A stretch of 64,000 nt of DNA from NCBI RefSeq assembly GCF_004343775.1, contig NZ_PTXL01000005.1, forward strand, positions 434,001-498,000. The letters are read 5' to 3'. Below the pieces are notes generated by a model. That model had not been told where the DNA came from. It saw nothing but the letters and a program-made list of their open reading frames with translations, and ran no database searches. Shown one piece after another: positions 52,912-61,533 of the stretch. The position numbers and the translations under genes are program-made. Positions within the stretch are counted from its first letter, which is position 1; each line of letters starts with the position of its first letter. The DNA is from Burkholderia sp. SRS-46 (lineage in GTDB: Bacteria; Pseudomonadota; Gammaproteobacteria; Burkholderiales; Burkholderiaceae).

Positions 52912-54222
52912 ATGATGGACCATCCGTTGCGCGCCGCACTGGCCGCGGAATTGCATGCGCGGCCGTTCCTGCGGCTGGCCGAAGCCGTGTCGCTCACGCA
53001 TTACGCGATCTATTCGGATGGCGAAGCGGCGATCCACGAAACCCTGCTGCACGCGCTGTGCCGCGACGCCGGCATTGCCGCGCCGCACGACGGCGCGACG
53101 CACTACGCGGTGCAGTCGCCGAGCGGCTGGCACCTGAAGTGGGAGCGCCACACCGAATTCTCGACCTTCACGTTCGTCGCGCCGCGCCGCGACACCGGCT
53201 ATTTCGACGATCTCGCGATCGAGGGCATCCCGGCCAGCTGGTTCGCACGCCTGAACGGCATCCGCTTCGTCGCGGTGCGCATGGATCTGCTGTCCGGCGA
53301 CGCCGCGCGGCTCGCCTGCGCGGACCTGCGGCGCTGGATCGACGGGCCGATCCTCGTCGGCAGCAACGTGCTCGGCGGCGGCAAGGTGTTCTGCGACTGG
53401 CACGTGCGGCCCGACGGCTTCATGCGATTTCTCGTCGTCGACGAGGATTTCCGCGAAGAGCAGGGCGGCCGCCTGCTGCAGCGTCTCTACGAAATCGAAA
53501 CCTACCGGATGATGGCGCTGCTCGCGCTGCCGGTCGCGCGCCGGATGAGCCGCGAGCTCGACGAGATCCACGCGTCGCTGCAGGCGCTGATGCAGCGCAT
53601 GGATGCGGGCGGCGCGCACGGCGACGACGCGGCGCTGCTGGTCAAGCTCACGCATCTGGCGGTGCGCGTCGAATCGCTGTCGGGCTCCGGCGGGCGCTTC
53701 AGCGCATCGCGCGCGTACGAGAAGCTCGTGCTCGCGCGCATCCAGGAGCTGCGCGAGGAGCGCATCGAAGGCATGCCGACGATCGCGGAATTCATGGAGC
53801 GGCGCTTCGCGCCGGCGATGGAAACGTGCCGCAGCGTGTGGGCGCGCCACGAGCAGATCGCCGCCCGCATCGCGCGCGCGGTGGACCTGCTGCGCACGCG
53901 CGTCAATCTCGCGCAGGAAAAGGACGTCACGCGACTGCTCGCCGGCATGGAGCGCACCGCGCGCAACCAGCTGCATCTGCAGCACGCGGTCGAAGGGCTG
54001 TCCGTCGCCGCGATCTCGTATTACGTGCTGTCGCTCGCGGCCGCGGCGTTCAAGGCGCTGCACGTGCTGAGCCTGCCGGTCGATCCCGAACTGGCGGAAG
54101 GGCTGCTGATCGCGCCGGTCGTGCTCGCGGTGATCCACATCACGCGGCGCACGCGCGCGCATCTCGCGCGGGCGGACGGTGCGCACGACGGCGAACCGGC
54201 GCAGGCCGTGAAGTTGATTTAG
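52912..54222 (+). CDS. DUF3422 family membrane protein
   Basis: The 436-residue protein belongs to the uncharacterised DUF3422 family. It starts M-M-D-H-P-L-R-A-A-L-A-A-E-L-H-A-R-P-F, with the conserved L-H-A-R-P. The soluble part of about 370 residues includes a predicted helical coiled region (about 230-370). Two membrane helices lie at the C-terminus (Y-Y-V-L-S-L-A-A-A-A-F and I-A-P-V-V-L-A-V-I). It probably faces the cytoplasm and is anchored by its end. No function is established. It is followed after 28 bases by a small acidic protein that may be its partner. Confidence 0.85.
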   Translation: MMDHPLRAALAAELHARPFLRLAEAVSLTHYAIYSDGEAAIHETLLHALCRDAGIAAPHDGATHYAVQSPSGWHLKWERHTEFSTFTFVAPRRDTGYFDDLAIEGIPASWFARLNGIRFVAVRMDLLSGDAARLACADLRRWIDGPILVGSNVLGGGKVFCDWHVRPDGFMRFLVVDEDFREEQGGRLLQRLYEIETYRMMALLALPVARRMSRELDEIHASLQALMQRMDAGGAHGDDAALLVKLTHLAVRVESLSGSGGRFSASRAYEKLVLARIQELREERIEGMPTIAEFMERRFAPAMETCRSVWARHEQIAARIARAVDLLRTRVNLAQEKDVTRLLAGMERTARNQLHLQHAVEGLSVAAISYYVLSLAAAAFKALHVLSLPVDPELAEGLLIAPVVLAVIHITRRTRAHLARADGAHDGEPAQAVKLI

Positions 54223-54250
54223 AACATCAATGACATATCAAGGAGTGGAG

Positions 54251-54454
54251 ATGACTTTTTCGCAGATGCAGGCGGGGTTTTCCGTCGTCGGCATGGACGA
54301 TTTCGATGCGCCGATGCAGGACGACACCGTCGTGGCGGACGACGCGCGCGTGTCGTCGTATCAGGCGGTGTTGCAGGAGCCGATGGTGTCGCTCGTCGGC
54401 AGCACGAGCGACCGGCCGGATGTCGCGACGGTCGCGATTCTCGGCTACAACTGA
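54251..54454 (+). CDS. Small acidic protein of unknown function
   Basis: This 67-residue product begins M-T-F-S-Q-M-Q-A-G-F and is rich in aspartate in the first half (D-D-F-D-A-P-M-Q-D-D). It ends in a hydrophobic V-A-T-V-A-I-L-G-Y-N, with no cysteine and no signal peptide. ATG 54251 has an excellent ribosome site (AAGGAG, about six bases upstream), so it is likely translated; an ATG at 54230 lacks one. It lies 28 bases after the DUF3422 gene and before a convergent stem-loop, so the two form a transcription unit. I do not recognise it. Confidence 0.65.
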   Translation: MTFSQMQAGFSVVGMDDFDAPMQDDTVVADDARVSSYQAVLQEPMVSLVGSTSDRPDVATVAILGYN

Positions 54455-54466
54455 GCACGCCTGCCC

Positions 54467-54497
54467 GGATGCGCGCCGGGATGACCCGCGCGCATCC
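54467..54497. terminator. Stem-loop between small protein gene and cynR
   Basis: GGATGCGCGC (54467-54476) pairs with GCGCGCATCC (54488-54497), with an inner GGG/CCC pair around ATGA. It separates the convergent genes ending at 54454 and 54500 and is likely a two-way terminator. Confidence 0.6.
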
Positions 54498-54499
54498 CG

Positions 54500-55414
54500 C
54501 TACCCGCGCCGTTTGACGGCCGCCCGGCGCGGCGTGCCTGCCGCGCCGTGTTCGAGCGCCAGCTCGATGAACGCGCGCGCGGCCGCGCTCCGGTACGCAC
54601 CCTTGCGCTGCATCAGCACCGCCGTGCGTTTCAGCAGCGGCGGTGCGAGCCCGACCGCGACGAGATCGTCGCGGTCGCCGGCTATCGTCGCCGGCAGCAG
54701 CGTCGCGAGATTCGTGCGGCGCACGATCTCGATCACCGCACTCAACGCATTCGCCTCCATCAGCACCCGCGGCCGCATCTCGTGCTGCCCGCAATAGCGG
54801 TCGATCTGCTCGCGCGTCGCGAATTCCGCGGTCAGCAGCACGAGCGGCACGTCGTTCAGCGCGCGCAGCCCGACCGTGCGCTTTCCCGCAAGCGCATGCG
54901 CGCGGTTCACCACCAGCGCGAGCGTCTCCACCAGCAGCTTCTTCACCTCGATATCCGCGCTTTTCACCTCGTCGAACGCGATGCCGACGTCGAGCTCGTC
55001 GTCGGCGAGCAGCGCCTCGATGCGTTCCTGCGGCATCTCGCGCAGCGTCAGCGCGATCTCCGGATAGCGCGCATGGAACGCCGCGACGAGCGGCCCGACC
55101 AGGTAGGTCGTGAAGGTCGGTGTGATCGCAACCCGCAATGAGCCGCGGCTCAGGTCGTGCACGTCGTGGATCGCGCGGCGCCCCTCCGCGAGATCGTGCA
55201 GCGCCTGCCGCGCATAGCGGAAATACACGTCGCCCGCGTCGGTCAGCCGCGTCACGCGCCCCGTGCGGTCGAACAGCTGCGCGCCGAGCGTCTCCTCGAG
55301 CTGCCGGATCTGCTGCGACAGCGCGGGCTGCGACACATGCAGCGCGGCGGCTGCGCGCGTGAAGCTGTGGTGCTCGGCCACGGCGAGGAAGTAGTGGATG
55401 TGTCGCAGCAGCAT
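54500..55414 (-). CDS. cynR: LysR-family regulator of cyanate degradation
   Basis: The 304-residue protein is very close to E. coli CynR along its length. It starts [15 protein letters not shown], continues with [19 protein letters not shown], and keeps D-E-L-D-V-G-I-A-F and E-F-A-T-R-E-Q-I-D. CynR activates the cyn operon when cyanate is present. It is divergent from cynT with 116 bases between the starts. ATG 55414 matches the E. coli start; an ATG at 55426 would add four residues. Confidence 0.93.
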   Translation of the reverse strand: MLLRHIHYFLAVAEHHSFTRAAAALHVSQPALSQQIRQLEETLGAQLFDRTGRVTRLTDAGDVYFRYARQALHDLAEGRRAIHDVHDLSRGSLRVAITPTFTTYLVGPLVAAFHARYPEIALTLREMPQERIEALLADDELDVGIAFDEVKSADIEVKKLLVETLALVVNRAHALAGKRTVGLRALNDVPLVLLTAEFATREQIDRYCGQHEMRPRVLMEANALSAVIEIVRRTNLATLLPATIAGDRDDLVAVGLAPPLLKRTAVLMQRKGAYRSAAARAFIELALEHGAAGTPRRAAVKRRG

Positions 55415-55426
55415 GTCGATTCCCAT

Positions 55427-55492
55427 ATAAGTGATGCTTATCCGATCGATCATAAATCGATCTTTTACCTTATTGAAAGTCCGGCGTAACCT
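55427..55492 (+). promoter_or_regulatory. cyn operators and cynTS promoter
   Basis: Two inverted repeats stand side by side: ATAAG-N5-CTTAT (55427-55441) and GATCGAT-N5-ATCGATC (55444-55462). Directly after them TTTACC (55464-55469) and TAACCT (55487-55492) are 17 bases apart and resemble a promoter for cynT. The layout fits activation by a LysR dimer pair bound just upstream of -35. Confidence 0.5.
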
Positions 55493-55530
55493 GTCCTCCA
55501 TCGATTCCCCACCAACCCGGAGGAAATGGG

Positions 55531-56190
55531 ATGAAGGACATCATCGAAGGCTTTCTGAAATTCCAGCGCGAGGCGTTCCCGGCGCGCGCCACGCTGTTTC
55601 GCGATCTCGCACGCCAGCAGAACCCGCGCGCGCTGTTCATCTCGTGCTCGGACAGCCGCCTCGTGCCGGAACTCGTCACGCAGCGCGAGCCGGGCGACCT
55701 GTTCGTGATCCGCAACGCCGGCAACATCGTGCCGTCGTACGGCCCGGAGCCGGGCGGCGTATCCGCGTCGGTCGAATATGCGGTGTCGGTGCTGCGCGTG
55801 TCGGACGTCGTGATCTGCGGCCACTCCGATTGCGGCGCGATGACTGCGATCGCGACCTGCCAGTGCCTCGACCATCTGCCGGCCGTCGGCCACTGGCTGC
55901 GCTACGCCGATTCGGCGCGCGTCGTGAACGAGGCGCGCACGCATCGCAGCGAGGGCGACCGTATCGACGCGATGGTGCGCGAGAACGTGATCGCGCAGCT
56001 CGCGAATCTCAACACGCACCCGTCCGTGCGGCTCGCGCTCGAGGAAGGGCGTCTCGCGCTGCACGGCTGGGTGTACGACATCGAATCGGGCGGCATCGAC
56101 GCGTATGACGGCGCCGCCGGCCGGTTCGTTTCCCTCGCGGACCATCCCGAGGTCCGCGCCACGCCCGCGCCGCTTGCGGTCGCGGCCTGA
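55531..56190 (+). CDS. cynT: Carbonic anhydrase of the cyanate operon
   Basis: The 219-residue beta-class carbonic anhydrase has exactly the length of E. coli CynT. Zinc ligands are Cys39 (I-S-C-S-D-S-R), His98 and Cys101 (C-G-H-S-D-C-G), with the catalytic Asp41-Arg43 pair intact. It hydrates the CO2 released by cyanase, so that bicarbonate, the co-substrate of cyanase, is not lost from the cell. GGAGGA precedes the ATG. cynS follows 42 bases downstream. Confidence 0.95.
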   Translation: MKDIIEGFLKFQREAFPARATLFRDLARQQNPRALFISCSDSRLVPELVTQREPGDLFVIRNAGNIVPSYGPEPGGVSASVEYAVSVLRVSDVVICGHSDCGAMTAIATCQCLDHLPAVGHWLRYADSARVVNEARTHRSEGDRIDAMVRENVIAQLANLNTHPSVRLALEEGRLALHGWVYDIESGGIDAYDGAAGRFVSLADHPEVRATPAPLAVAA

Positions 56191-56232
56191 GTTTGTTCCC
56201 GTATCGTTCACTTCAACCAGCGAGGTATTGCC

Positions 56233-56703
56233 ATGATCCAGTCCCATCACAGCCAGACCGCCCGCCAGGCATTGGCCGACGTCGTCGTCGCCGCGAAGAT
56301 GCGCAAGAACCTGTCGTTCGCGCAGCTGACCGAAGGCACCGGCCTGAGCGAAGCGTTCGTCACCGCGGCGCTGCTCGGCCAGCATCCGCTGCCGGCCGAC
56401 GCGGCGCGCAGCGTCGCCGAGAAGCTCGGCCTCGATGACGATGCCGTGCTGCTGCTGCAGACGATTCCGCTGCGCGGCAGCATCGACGATCGCGTGCCGA
56501 CCGATCCGACGATCTATCGCTTCTACGAGATGCTGCAGGTGTACGGCACGACGCTGAAGGCGCTCGTTCACGAGAAGTTCGGCGACGGCATCATCAGCGC
56601 GATCAACTTCAAGCTGGACGTGCAGAAGGTCGACGATCCGGAAGGCGGATCGCGCGCGGTGATCACGCTCGACGGCAAGTATTTGCCGACCAAGCCGTTC
56701 TGA
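56233..56703 (+). CDS. cynS: Cyanase
   Basis: The 156-residue enzyme has the same length as E. coli cyanase and keeps the catalytic residues Arg96, Glu99 (Y-R-F-Y-E-M) and Ser122 (I-I-S-A-I-N). It forms a decamer and converts cyanate with bicarbonate to ammonia and CO2, giving both detoxification and nitrogen. The N-terminal helical domain resembles a DNA-binding fold but is not functional as one in the family. It is co-transcribed with cynT and controlled by CynR. No cynX transporter is present here. Confidence 0.97.
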   Translation: MIQSHHSQTARQALADVVVAAKMRKNLSFAQLTEGTGLSEAFVTAALLGQHPLPADAARSVAEKLGLDDDAVLLLQTIPLRGSIDDRVPTDPTIYRFYEMLQVYGTTLKALVHEKFGDGIISAINFKLDVQKVDDPEGGSRAVITLDGKYLPTKPF

Positions 56704-56882
56704 TGCGGATGGCCGGTGCGAGGCGCCGGTCGTTTCGCTTCGGTTTCCTGCCCGGTGGCGTCGCCGGGCTTGTCCTTGATGGCGCCGTTTCGGTCAGTCA
56801 CGCAAGGGCCGGCAGCCGAGGCACTGCCGCGCGGCCATCGTGGCAGAATGGCCGGCCCGCCACTCCGTGACGCCGCCCTCAC

Positions 56883-57317
56883 ATGACCCCCTCGTCGACC
56901 ATCGCCATCCAGCTCGCCGCCATCGGACAACCCGCCGCGCGCGATGCCATCAGCCGCAAGCTCAACGCATTCAACGACGCGATCACCGGCCAGCCGGACA
57001 ACACCGCGCTCGACCTCTACGTGACCGACCCGCAGACCGGCGACGTGCTCGGCGGGCTGGTCGGCCGCACGTCGCTGGGGCTGTTCTTCATCGACCTGCT
57101 GTTCGTGCCCGAATCGCTGCGCAAGAGCGGCCTCGGCAGCAAGCTGCTGAGCGACGCGGAAGCCGAGGCGAAGCGGCGCGGCTGCGCGCGCGCCGTGCTC
57201 TACACGATCACGTTCCAGGCGCCCGGGTTCTACGAGAAGCTCGGCTATCGCGTGTTCGGCGAGGTGCCTTGCCAGCCGGAAGGCGTCGCCCGCGTGTTCA
57301 TGGTGAAGGACCTCTGA
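56883..57317 (+). CDS. GNAT family N-acetyltransferase
   Basis: This 144-residue GNAT protein has I-D-L-L-F-V-P-E-S-L-R-K-S-G-L-G-S-K-L-L covering beta-4 and the acetyl-CoA loop, and F-Q-A-P-G-F-Y-E-K-L-G-Y at the end. Its C-terminal part is typical of small stand-alone acetyltransferases. It starts 179 bases after cynS with its own spacing, and lies about 100 bases before the ABC exporter genes. The substrate is unknown. Confidence 0.82.
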   Translation: MTPSSTIAIQLAAIGQPAARDAISRKLNAFNDAITGQPDNTALDLYVTDPQTGDVLGGLVGRTSLGLFFIDLLFVPESLRKSGLGSKLLSDAEAEAKRRGCARAVLYTITFQAPGFYEKLGYRVFGEVPCQPEGVARVFMVKDL

Positions 57318-57425
57318 GCCTCTGCACCGCCGATCGCGAGTCGTGATACTATCCCGCCCCTTTCATTTTCTGACCCGGCTGGTCCGGCGGCAACGGGCGA
57401 GCGGCAACGACTCAGCGAGGATGGC

Positions 57426-58406
57426 ATGCACCAGATCGTGGTCGAAGGTTTGGCCAAAACCTACCGCATTGCGGAACGGCAGCCGGGCATGCTCAGCATG
57501 TTCCGCCGCCGCTGGCGCGAAGTCGAAGCGCTGAAGGACGTCAACTTCAGCCTGCAGCGCGGCGAACTGCTCGGTTTCATCGGCCCCAACGGGGCCGGCA
57601 AGTCCACCACCATCAAGATCCTGTCCGGGATCCTGCGCCCCACCGCGGGCAGGGTCGAGATCGAGGGCCGTGTGCCGTTCGACAACCGCATCGCGCACGT
57701 CGCGCGCATCGGCGCGGTGTTCGGCCAGCGCAGCCAGCTGTGGTGGGACTTGCCCGTCATCGACGGCTTCGACCTGCTGCGCGACATCTATCGCGTGGAC
57801 CCCGGCGCCTACCGCCGCACGCTCGACGAGCTGGTCGCGATGCTGCGGCTGGAGCGCCTGCTCGACCAGCCGGTGCGCCAGCTGTCGCTGGGGCAGCGGA
57901 TGCGCGCCGAGATCGCGGCGGCGCTGCTGCACACGCCGTCGATCCTGTTCCTCGACGAACCGACGATCGGCCTCGACGCGCCGTCGAAGCTGGCCGTGCG
58001 CGAGTTCGTCAAGGAATTGAACCGCGCGCGCGGCGTGACCGTGGTGCTGACCACGCACGACATGCACGACATCGAGGCGCTCGCGCAGCGCGTGATCGTG
58101 ATCGGCCACGGCCGCGTGCTGGCCGACCAGCCGTTCGACGCACTGCGCGCCGGCGTGCTGTCCGATCGCCGGTTGCTCGTGGATTTCGCGGGCGCCGCGC
58201 CCGCGCTCGACATCGACGGCGCGCAACTGCTGCGGCGCGACGGCCGTTCGGCCGAGTTTGCGTTCGACCCGCGCATCGTCAGCGCGCCGGCCATCATCGC
58301 GCGCATCGCGGCCGACCATGCGGTGGAGGACATCCGCGTCGAGCAGCCCGCGATCGAGGAAGTCATCGCGCGCTTCTACCATCTGCACGGCGCGACCGAG
58401 GCATGA
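57426..58406 (+). CDS. ABC-2 type exporter ATPase
   Basis: The 326-residue ATPase has Walker A G-P-N-G-A-G-K-S-T near residue 54, the Q-loop V-F-G-Q-R, and signature L-S-L-G-Q-R-M-R-A-E near 155. Walker B is I-L-F-L-D-E-P-T-I-G-L-D near 178, with the H-loop T-T-H-D. L-S-L-G-Q instead of L-S-G-G-Q is normal in this subgroup, which exports drugs or polymers. A C-terminal extension of about 90 residues follows the core. Two permease genes follow with 4-base spacings, forming a complete heterodimeric exporter. Confidence 0.9.
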   Translation: MHQIVVEGLAKTYRIAERQPGMLSMFRRRWREVEALKDVNFSLQRGELLGFIGPNGAGKSTTIKILSGILRPTAGRVEIEGRVPFDNRIAHVARIGAVFGQRSQLWWDLPVIDGFDLLRDIYRVDPGAYRRTLDELVAMLRLERLLDQPVRQLSLGQRMRAEIAAALLHTPSILFLDEPTIGLDAPSKLAVREFVKELNRARGVTVVLTTHDMHDIEALAQRVIVIGHGRVLADQPFDALRAGVLSDRRLLVDFAGAAPALDIDGAQLLRRDGRSAEFAFDPRIVSAPAIIARIAADHAVEDIRVEQPAIEEVIARFYHLHGATEA

Positions 58407-58410
58407 CCCG

Positions 58411-59238
58411 ATGAACGCCTTTCGCCCGTACGCGGCGGCGTTCGCCGCCCGTTTCAAGACCCTGATGCAGTACCGCGCGGCGGCCTGGGCCGGCTTCACG
58501 ACCCAGTGCTGGTGGGGCGCGCTCAAGGTGCTCGTGTTCGCGGCCTTCTATCGGCATGCGTCGCAGGCGCACGCGCCGATGACGCTCGAGCAGGCGATCA
58601 CCTACACCTGGCTCGCGCAGGCGCTGTTCTCGCTGCAGCCGTGGAGCGGCGACCCCGACATCGCATCGGCCGTGCGCACCGGCGGGGTGAGCTTCGACCG
58701 GCTGCGCCCCGTCGATACGTATGCATGGTGGTTCGTGCGGGCGGTCGCATGGCTGAGCGCGCGCGCGTTGCCGCGCACCGCGCTGATGTTCGTCGCCGCC
58801 GCGATCGTGCTGCCGCTCGTCGGCCTCGGCGAGTGGGCGTGGCGCGCGCCGGCCGATGCGACGCAAGCGGCGCTGTTCGCGGTGTCGCTGCTGCTGATGA
58901 TCGTGCTCGCCGCGTCGTTCGTGATGCTGCTCAATCTGTGCATCGCCGCGACGCTGAACGACCGGGGCATCAACACATTCGCGCCGGCGTTCGTGATCCT
59001 GTTCTCGGGCAACCTGATTCCGCTCGGCTTCTTTCCCGACTGGCTCCAGCCGCTGCTGATCGCGCAGCCGTTCGCCGGCATGCTCGACATCCCGCTGCGC
59101 CTCTACATCGGCACGCTCAGCGGCGCCGCCGCGTACGCGGGGCTCGCGTGGCAGGCATTCTGGATCGTCGTGTTCGTCGCGCTGGGCCGCATGGGCCTCG
59201 ACCGCGTGATGAGCCGGCTCGAAGTGCAGGGAGGCTGA
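58411..59238 (+). CDS. ABC-2 type exporter permease, subunit 1
   Basis: The 275-residue protein has six hydrophobic segments and the N-terminal amphipathic stretch F-A-A-R-F-K-T-L-M-Q-Y-R-A-A-A-W-A, usual for this ABC-2 permease group. F-S-G-N-L-I-P-L-G-F-F-P-D-W-L-Q-P near residue 195 is the conserved segment before the last helices. It is the first of two permeases of an exporter whose cargo is unknown. The start is 4 bases after the ATPase stop. Confidence 0.85.
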   Translation: MNAFRPYAAAFAARFKTLMQYRAAAWAGFTTQCWWGALKVLVFAAFYRHASQAHAPMTLEQAITYTWLAQALFSLQPWSGDPDIASAVRTGGVSFDRLRPVDTYAWWFVRAVAWLSARALPRTALMFVAAAIVLPLVGLGEWAWRAPADATQAALFAVSLLLMIVLAASFVMLLNLCIAATLNDRGINTFAPAFVILFSGNLIPLGFFPDWLQPLLIAQPFAGMLDIPLRLYIGTLSGAAAYAGLAWQAFWIVVFVALGRMGLDRVMSRLEVQGG

Positions 59239-59242
59239 CACC

Positions 59243-60046
59243 ATGAACACCGCACGCATGCTGTCGCGCTACTTCGCCACGTCGGTGCGCGCGCAGCTTC
59301 AGTATCCGGCCTCCAGCCTGCTGCTCGGCGCCGGTGCATTCCTGACCAACATCATCGAGCTCGCCGGGATCTGGGCGCTGTTCGACCGCTTCGGCGACGT
59401 GCAGGGCTGGCGTTTCGGCGATATCTGCATGTTCTTCGGCATCGTCAGCATCAGCTTCGCGATCGCCGACTTCCTCAGCCGCGGCTTCGACGTGTTCGGC
59501 AGCGAGTTCATCCGCACCGGCGATTTCGACCGCGTGCTGCTGCGCCCGCGCACGGCCACGCTGCAGCTCATCGGCCACGATTTCAGGCTGCGCGTGATAG
59601 GCCGGCTGCTTCAGGGGATCGTGGTGCTGGCGGTCGGCAGCCACGCGCTCGATTTCCAGTGGGGCGCGGTGTCGGTCGGGCTCGCGTTGTGGACGATCGC
59701 CGGCGGCGTCGCGCTGTTCTTCGGGCTGACGGTGCTGCAGGCGACGCTCGCGTTCTGGACGGTCGAGAGCCTGGAGGTGGTCAACGTCGTCACGTATGGC
59801 GGCGTGCAGGCGGCGCAGTTCCCGCTCAGCCTGTACGCCGGCTGGCTGCGCAATTTCCTGATCTTCGTCGTGCCGATCGCCTGCGTCGCGTACTTCCCGG
59901 TGCTCGCGATCCTCGGCAAGCCCGACCCGCTCGGCGCGCCGGACTGGTTCCTGCCGCTCGCGCCGGCGGTGGCGTTCGTGTTCCTTGCGATCACCTTTGC
60001 CGCGTGGCGGCTGGGCGTGCGCAAGTACACGTCGACCGGCACCTGA
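59243..60046 (+). CDS. ABC-2 type exporter permease, subunit 2 (DUF990-like)
   Basis: The 267-residue protein has six membrane segments. It begins M-L-S-R-Y-F-A-T-S-V-R-A-Q-L-Q-Y-P-A, and has F-D-R-V-L-L-R-P-R near residue 95 and P-L-S-L-Y near 190, matching the DUF990 group that pairs with the previous subunit. It starts 4 bases after subunit 1, so all three exporter genes are coupled. The next gene fragment is convergent and begins 20 bases away. Confidence 0.85.
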   Translation: MNTARMLSRYFATSVRAQLQYPASSLLLGAGAFLTNIIELAGIWALFDRFGDVQGWRFGDICMFFGIVSISFAIADFLSRGFDVFGSEFIRTGDFDRVLLRPRTATLQLIGHDFRLRVIGRLLQGIVVLAVGSHALDFQWGAVSVGLALWTIAGGVALFFGLTVLQATLAFWTVESLEVVNVVTYGGVQAAQFPLSLYAGWLRNFLIFVVPIACVAYFPVLAILGKPDPLGAPDWFLPLAPAVAFVFLAITFAAWRLGVRKYTSTGT

Positions 60047-60065
60047 AGCGGGCGCTGCGCGGGCA

Positions 60066-60360
60066 TCAGTTCAACCGCGCTTCGCCCGATGCCGCCGGCG
60101 CACTCCGGAACACGAGCGCGAGCAACTGCCGCCGCGATTCGATGCCGAGCTTCGCGAACGCGCGCTTCGCGTAGGTATCGACCGTCGACGGCTTGATGCC
60201 CATCGACTGCGCGACCGCGGGCGTCGACATCCCCTGCACGAACGCGGCGCACACCCGCGATTCTCGCGACGTCAGCTTGCCGAACAGGTGCGGCAGCCAC
60301 TGCGCGAGCCGGTCGTCGGTGGGGGCGGCCGGCGCGTCGTCGAGCGGAATCGCGCCGGCG
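60066..60360 (-). pseudogene. LuxR-family regulator remnant (C-terminal HTH only)
   Basis: The minus strand encodes a typical LuxR/GerE DNA-binding domain, with L-T-S-R-E-S-R-V-C-A-A-F, S-T-P-A-V-A-Q-S-M-G-I-K-P-S-T-V-D-T-Y and A-F-A-K-L-G-I. About 20 residues precede it. No sensory domain or sensible start follows upstream: beyond about 60360 the same frame runs antisense to an amidohydrolase remnant. The gene therefore lost its 5-prime part. The exact break cannot be fixed to the base. Confidence 0.7.
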
Positions 60361-60379
60361 ATACGCCGGTGCGGCGCGG

Positions 60380-61013
60380 CGCGGCCGACGCGGAAGGCTT
60401 CGACCTGCATTTCCACACGATCGGTGATCGCGCGGTGCGGATGGCGCTCGACGCGCTGAAGCGCGAGCGGCCGGCGCGCGACCGCCGTCCGCAGCTCGCG
60501 CACGTGCAGGTGATCGACCAGGCTGACGTCGCGCGCTTCGCGCAGGTGGGGGCGATTGCGTCGATCCAGGCGGTATGGGCCGACGTTCCGCTGCCGCAGC
60601 AGCAGGCGTACCGGCAACTGTTCGGCGACGCGCGGATGGCGCGGCAATACGCGTTCCGCGATCTCGCCGACGCGGGCGCGCGGCTGTCGGGCGGCTCGGA
60701 CTGGCCGGTGTCGACGCAGAACCCGATGGTCGCGATCGAGCACGCGGTGCGGCGTGCGCGCGCGGGCGATGCGGATGCGCCGGTGTTCCTGCCGGAGCAG
60801 CGGCTCGATCTCGATACGATGATGCAGGCGTATACGCATCATTCGGCATTCAGCCTGCGCTTCGATGACGAGGCCGGCGAGATCGTCGTGGGGCGGCCGG
60901 CTTCGTTGGCGGTGCTGTCGAACGACGTGCGGACGGTCGAGCCGCATCGGCTCGCGAGCGTCGATATCGCGTTGACGCTGTTCGAAGGCGAAGCGGTGTA
61001 CGGCGGGCTGTGA
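60380..61013 (+). pseudogene. Amidohydrolase (YtcJ-like) remnant, C-terminal part
   Basis: About 210 residues of a metal-dependent amidohydrolase of the YtcJ type are present. They begin at G-F-D-L-H-F-H-T-I-G-D-R-A-V and contain S-G-G-S-D-W-P-V-S-T-Q-N-P with a metal-binding aspartate. They end with the family C-terminus. The N-terminal 330 or so residues, including the first metal-binding H-x-H, are missing, and no start codon fits. It is a truncated gene joined head-to-head with the LuxR remnant. Confidence 0.75.
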
Positions 61014-61157
61014 CACGCCGTCGTAACGGTCGAATCGACTCTATGGCGTCGGGTTTCCGGTGCGCGGCGCGCACCGTACCGGAAAATTTCCGTCGTACTG
61101 TACCGCCTGGGGCAGGCGCTTTTTGACGATACTCGTGTCTTTCACGGAGACCGTCCG

Positions 61158-61454
61158 ATGCCCCTCATCGACTTCAAATCCTTGGCCGCCGAGCAAACGC
61201 AAGCGTGGCAATCCTCGATTGTCGCCAAAGTCAGCTCGGCCAATATCAAGGTTCTTCGTATGGACGCCCAACCCTACGACGAGGAGATTCACGACTACAA
61301 CGAGGGCTTGCTGGTCGTCGACGGACGGCTTCTGCTCCAAGTCGGCGCGGAGACGATCACGGTGGATGCCGGGCAGATGTATCTCGCGGAGGCGGGGACT
61401 GCGCACGCGGTTCTGCCGGGAAGCCACGGGACGCTCGTCATTGTCGATGTGTGA
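61158..61454 (+). CDS. Small cupin-domain protein
   Basis: This single-domain cupin has 98 residues. I-H-D-Y-N-E-G-L-L-V-V-D-G-R-L-L-L covers the first cupin motif and A-G-Q-M-Y-L-A-E-A-G-T-A-H-A-V the second. The first motif keeps one histidine and a glutamate, and the second keeps one histidine, so a metal site is possible. Composition is slightly less GC-rich than its neighbours. Its function is unknown; such proteins may bind sugars or act as small isomerases. It is convergent with the aldehyde dehydrogenase. Confidence 0.75.
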   Translation: MPLIDFKSLAAEQTQAWQSSIVAKVSSANIKVLRMDAQPYDEEIHDYNEGLLVVDGRLLLQVGAETITVDAGQMYLAEAGTAHAVLPGSHGTLVIVDV

Positions 61455-61491
61455 AGGTTGAGCGAAGACTGGCGAATCGTTTGCGGTTGGC

Positions 61492-61519
61492 CTGCGGCCG
61501 TTTCGGGGCGGCCGCAGGT
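61492..61519. terminator. Stem-loop between cupin and aldehyde dehydrogenase genes
   Basis: CCTGCGGCCG (61492-61501) pairs perfectly with CGGCCGCAGG (61510-61519) around an eight-base loop, lying between convergent genes that end at 61454 and 61534. Confidence 0.6.
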
Positions 61520-61533
61520 GATCTTCGAGAAAA

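Noticed and set aside
60066-61016. Full-length LuxR gene on the minus strand
   Set aside because: Only the first 80-100 residues from the left end resemble LuxR; the rest of the frame is antisense to the amidohydrolase remnant.
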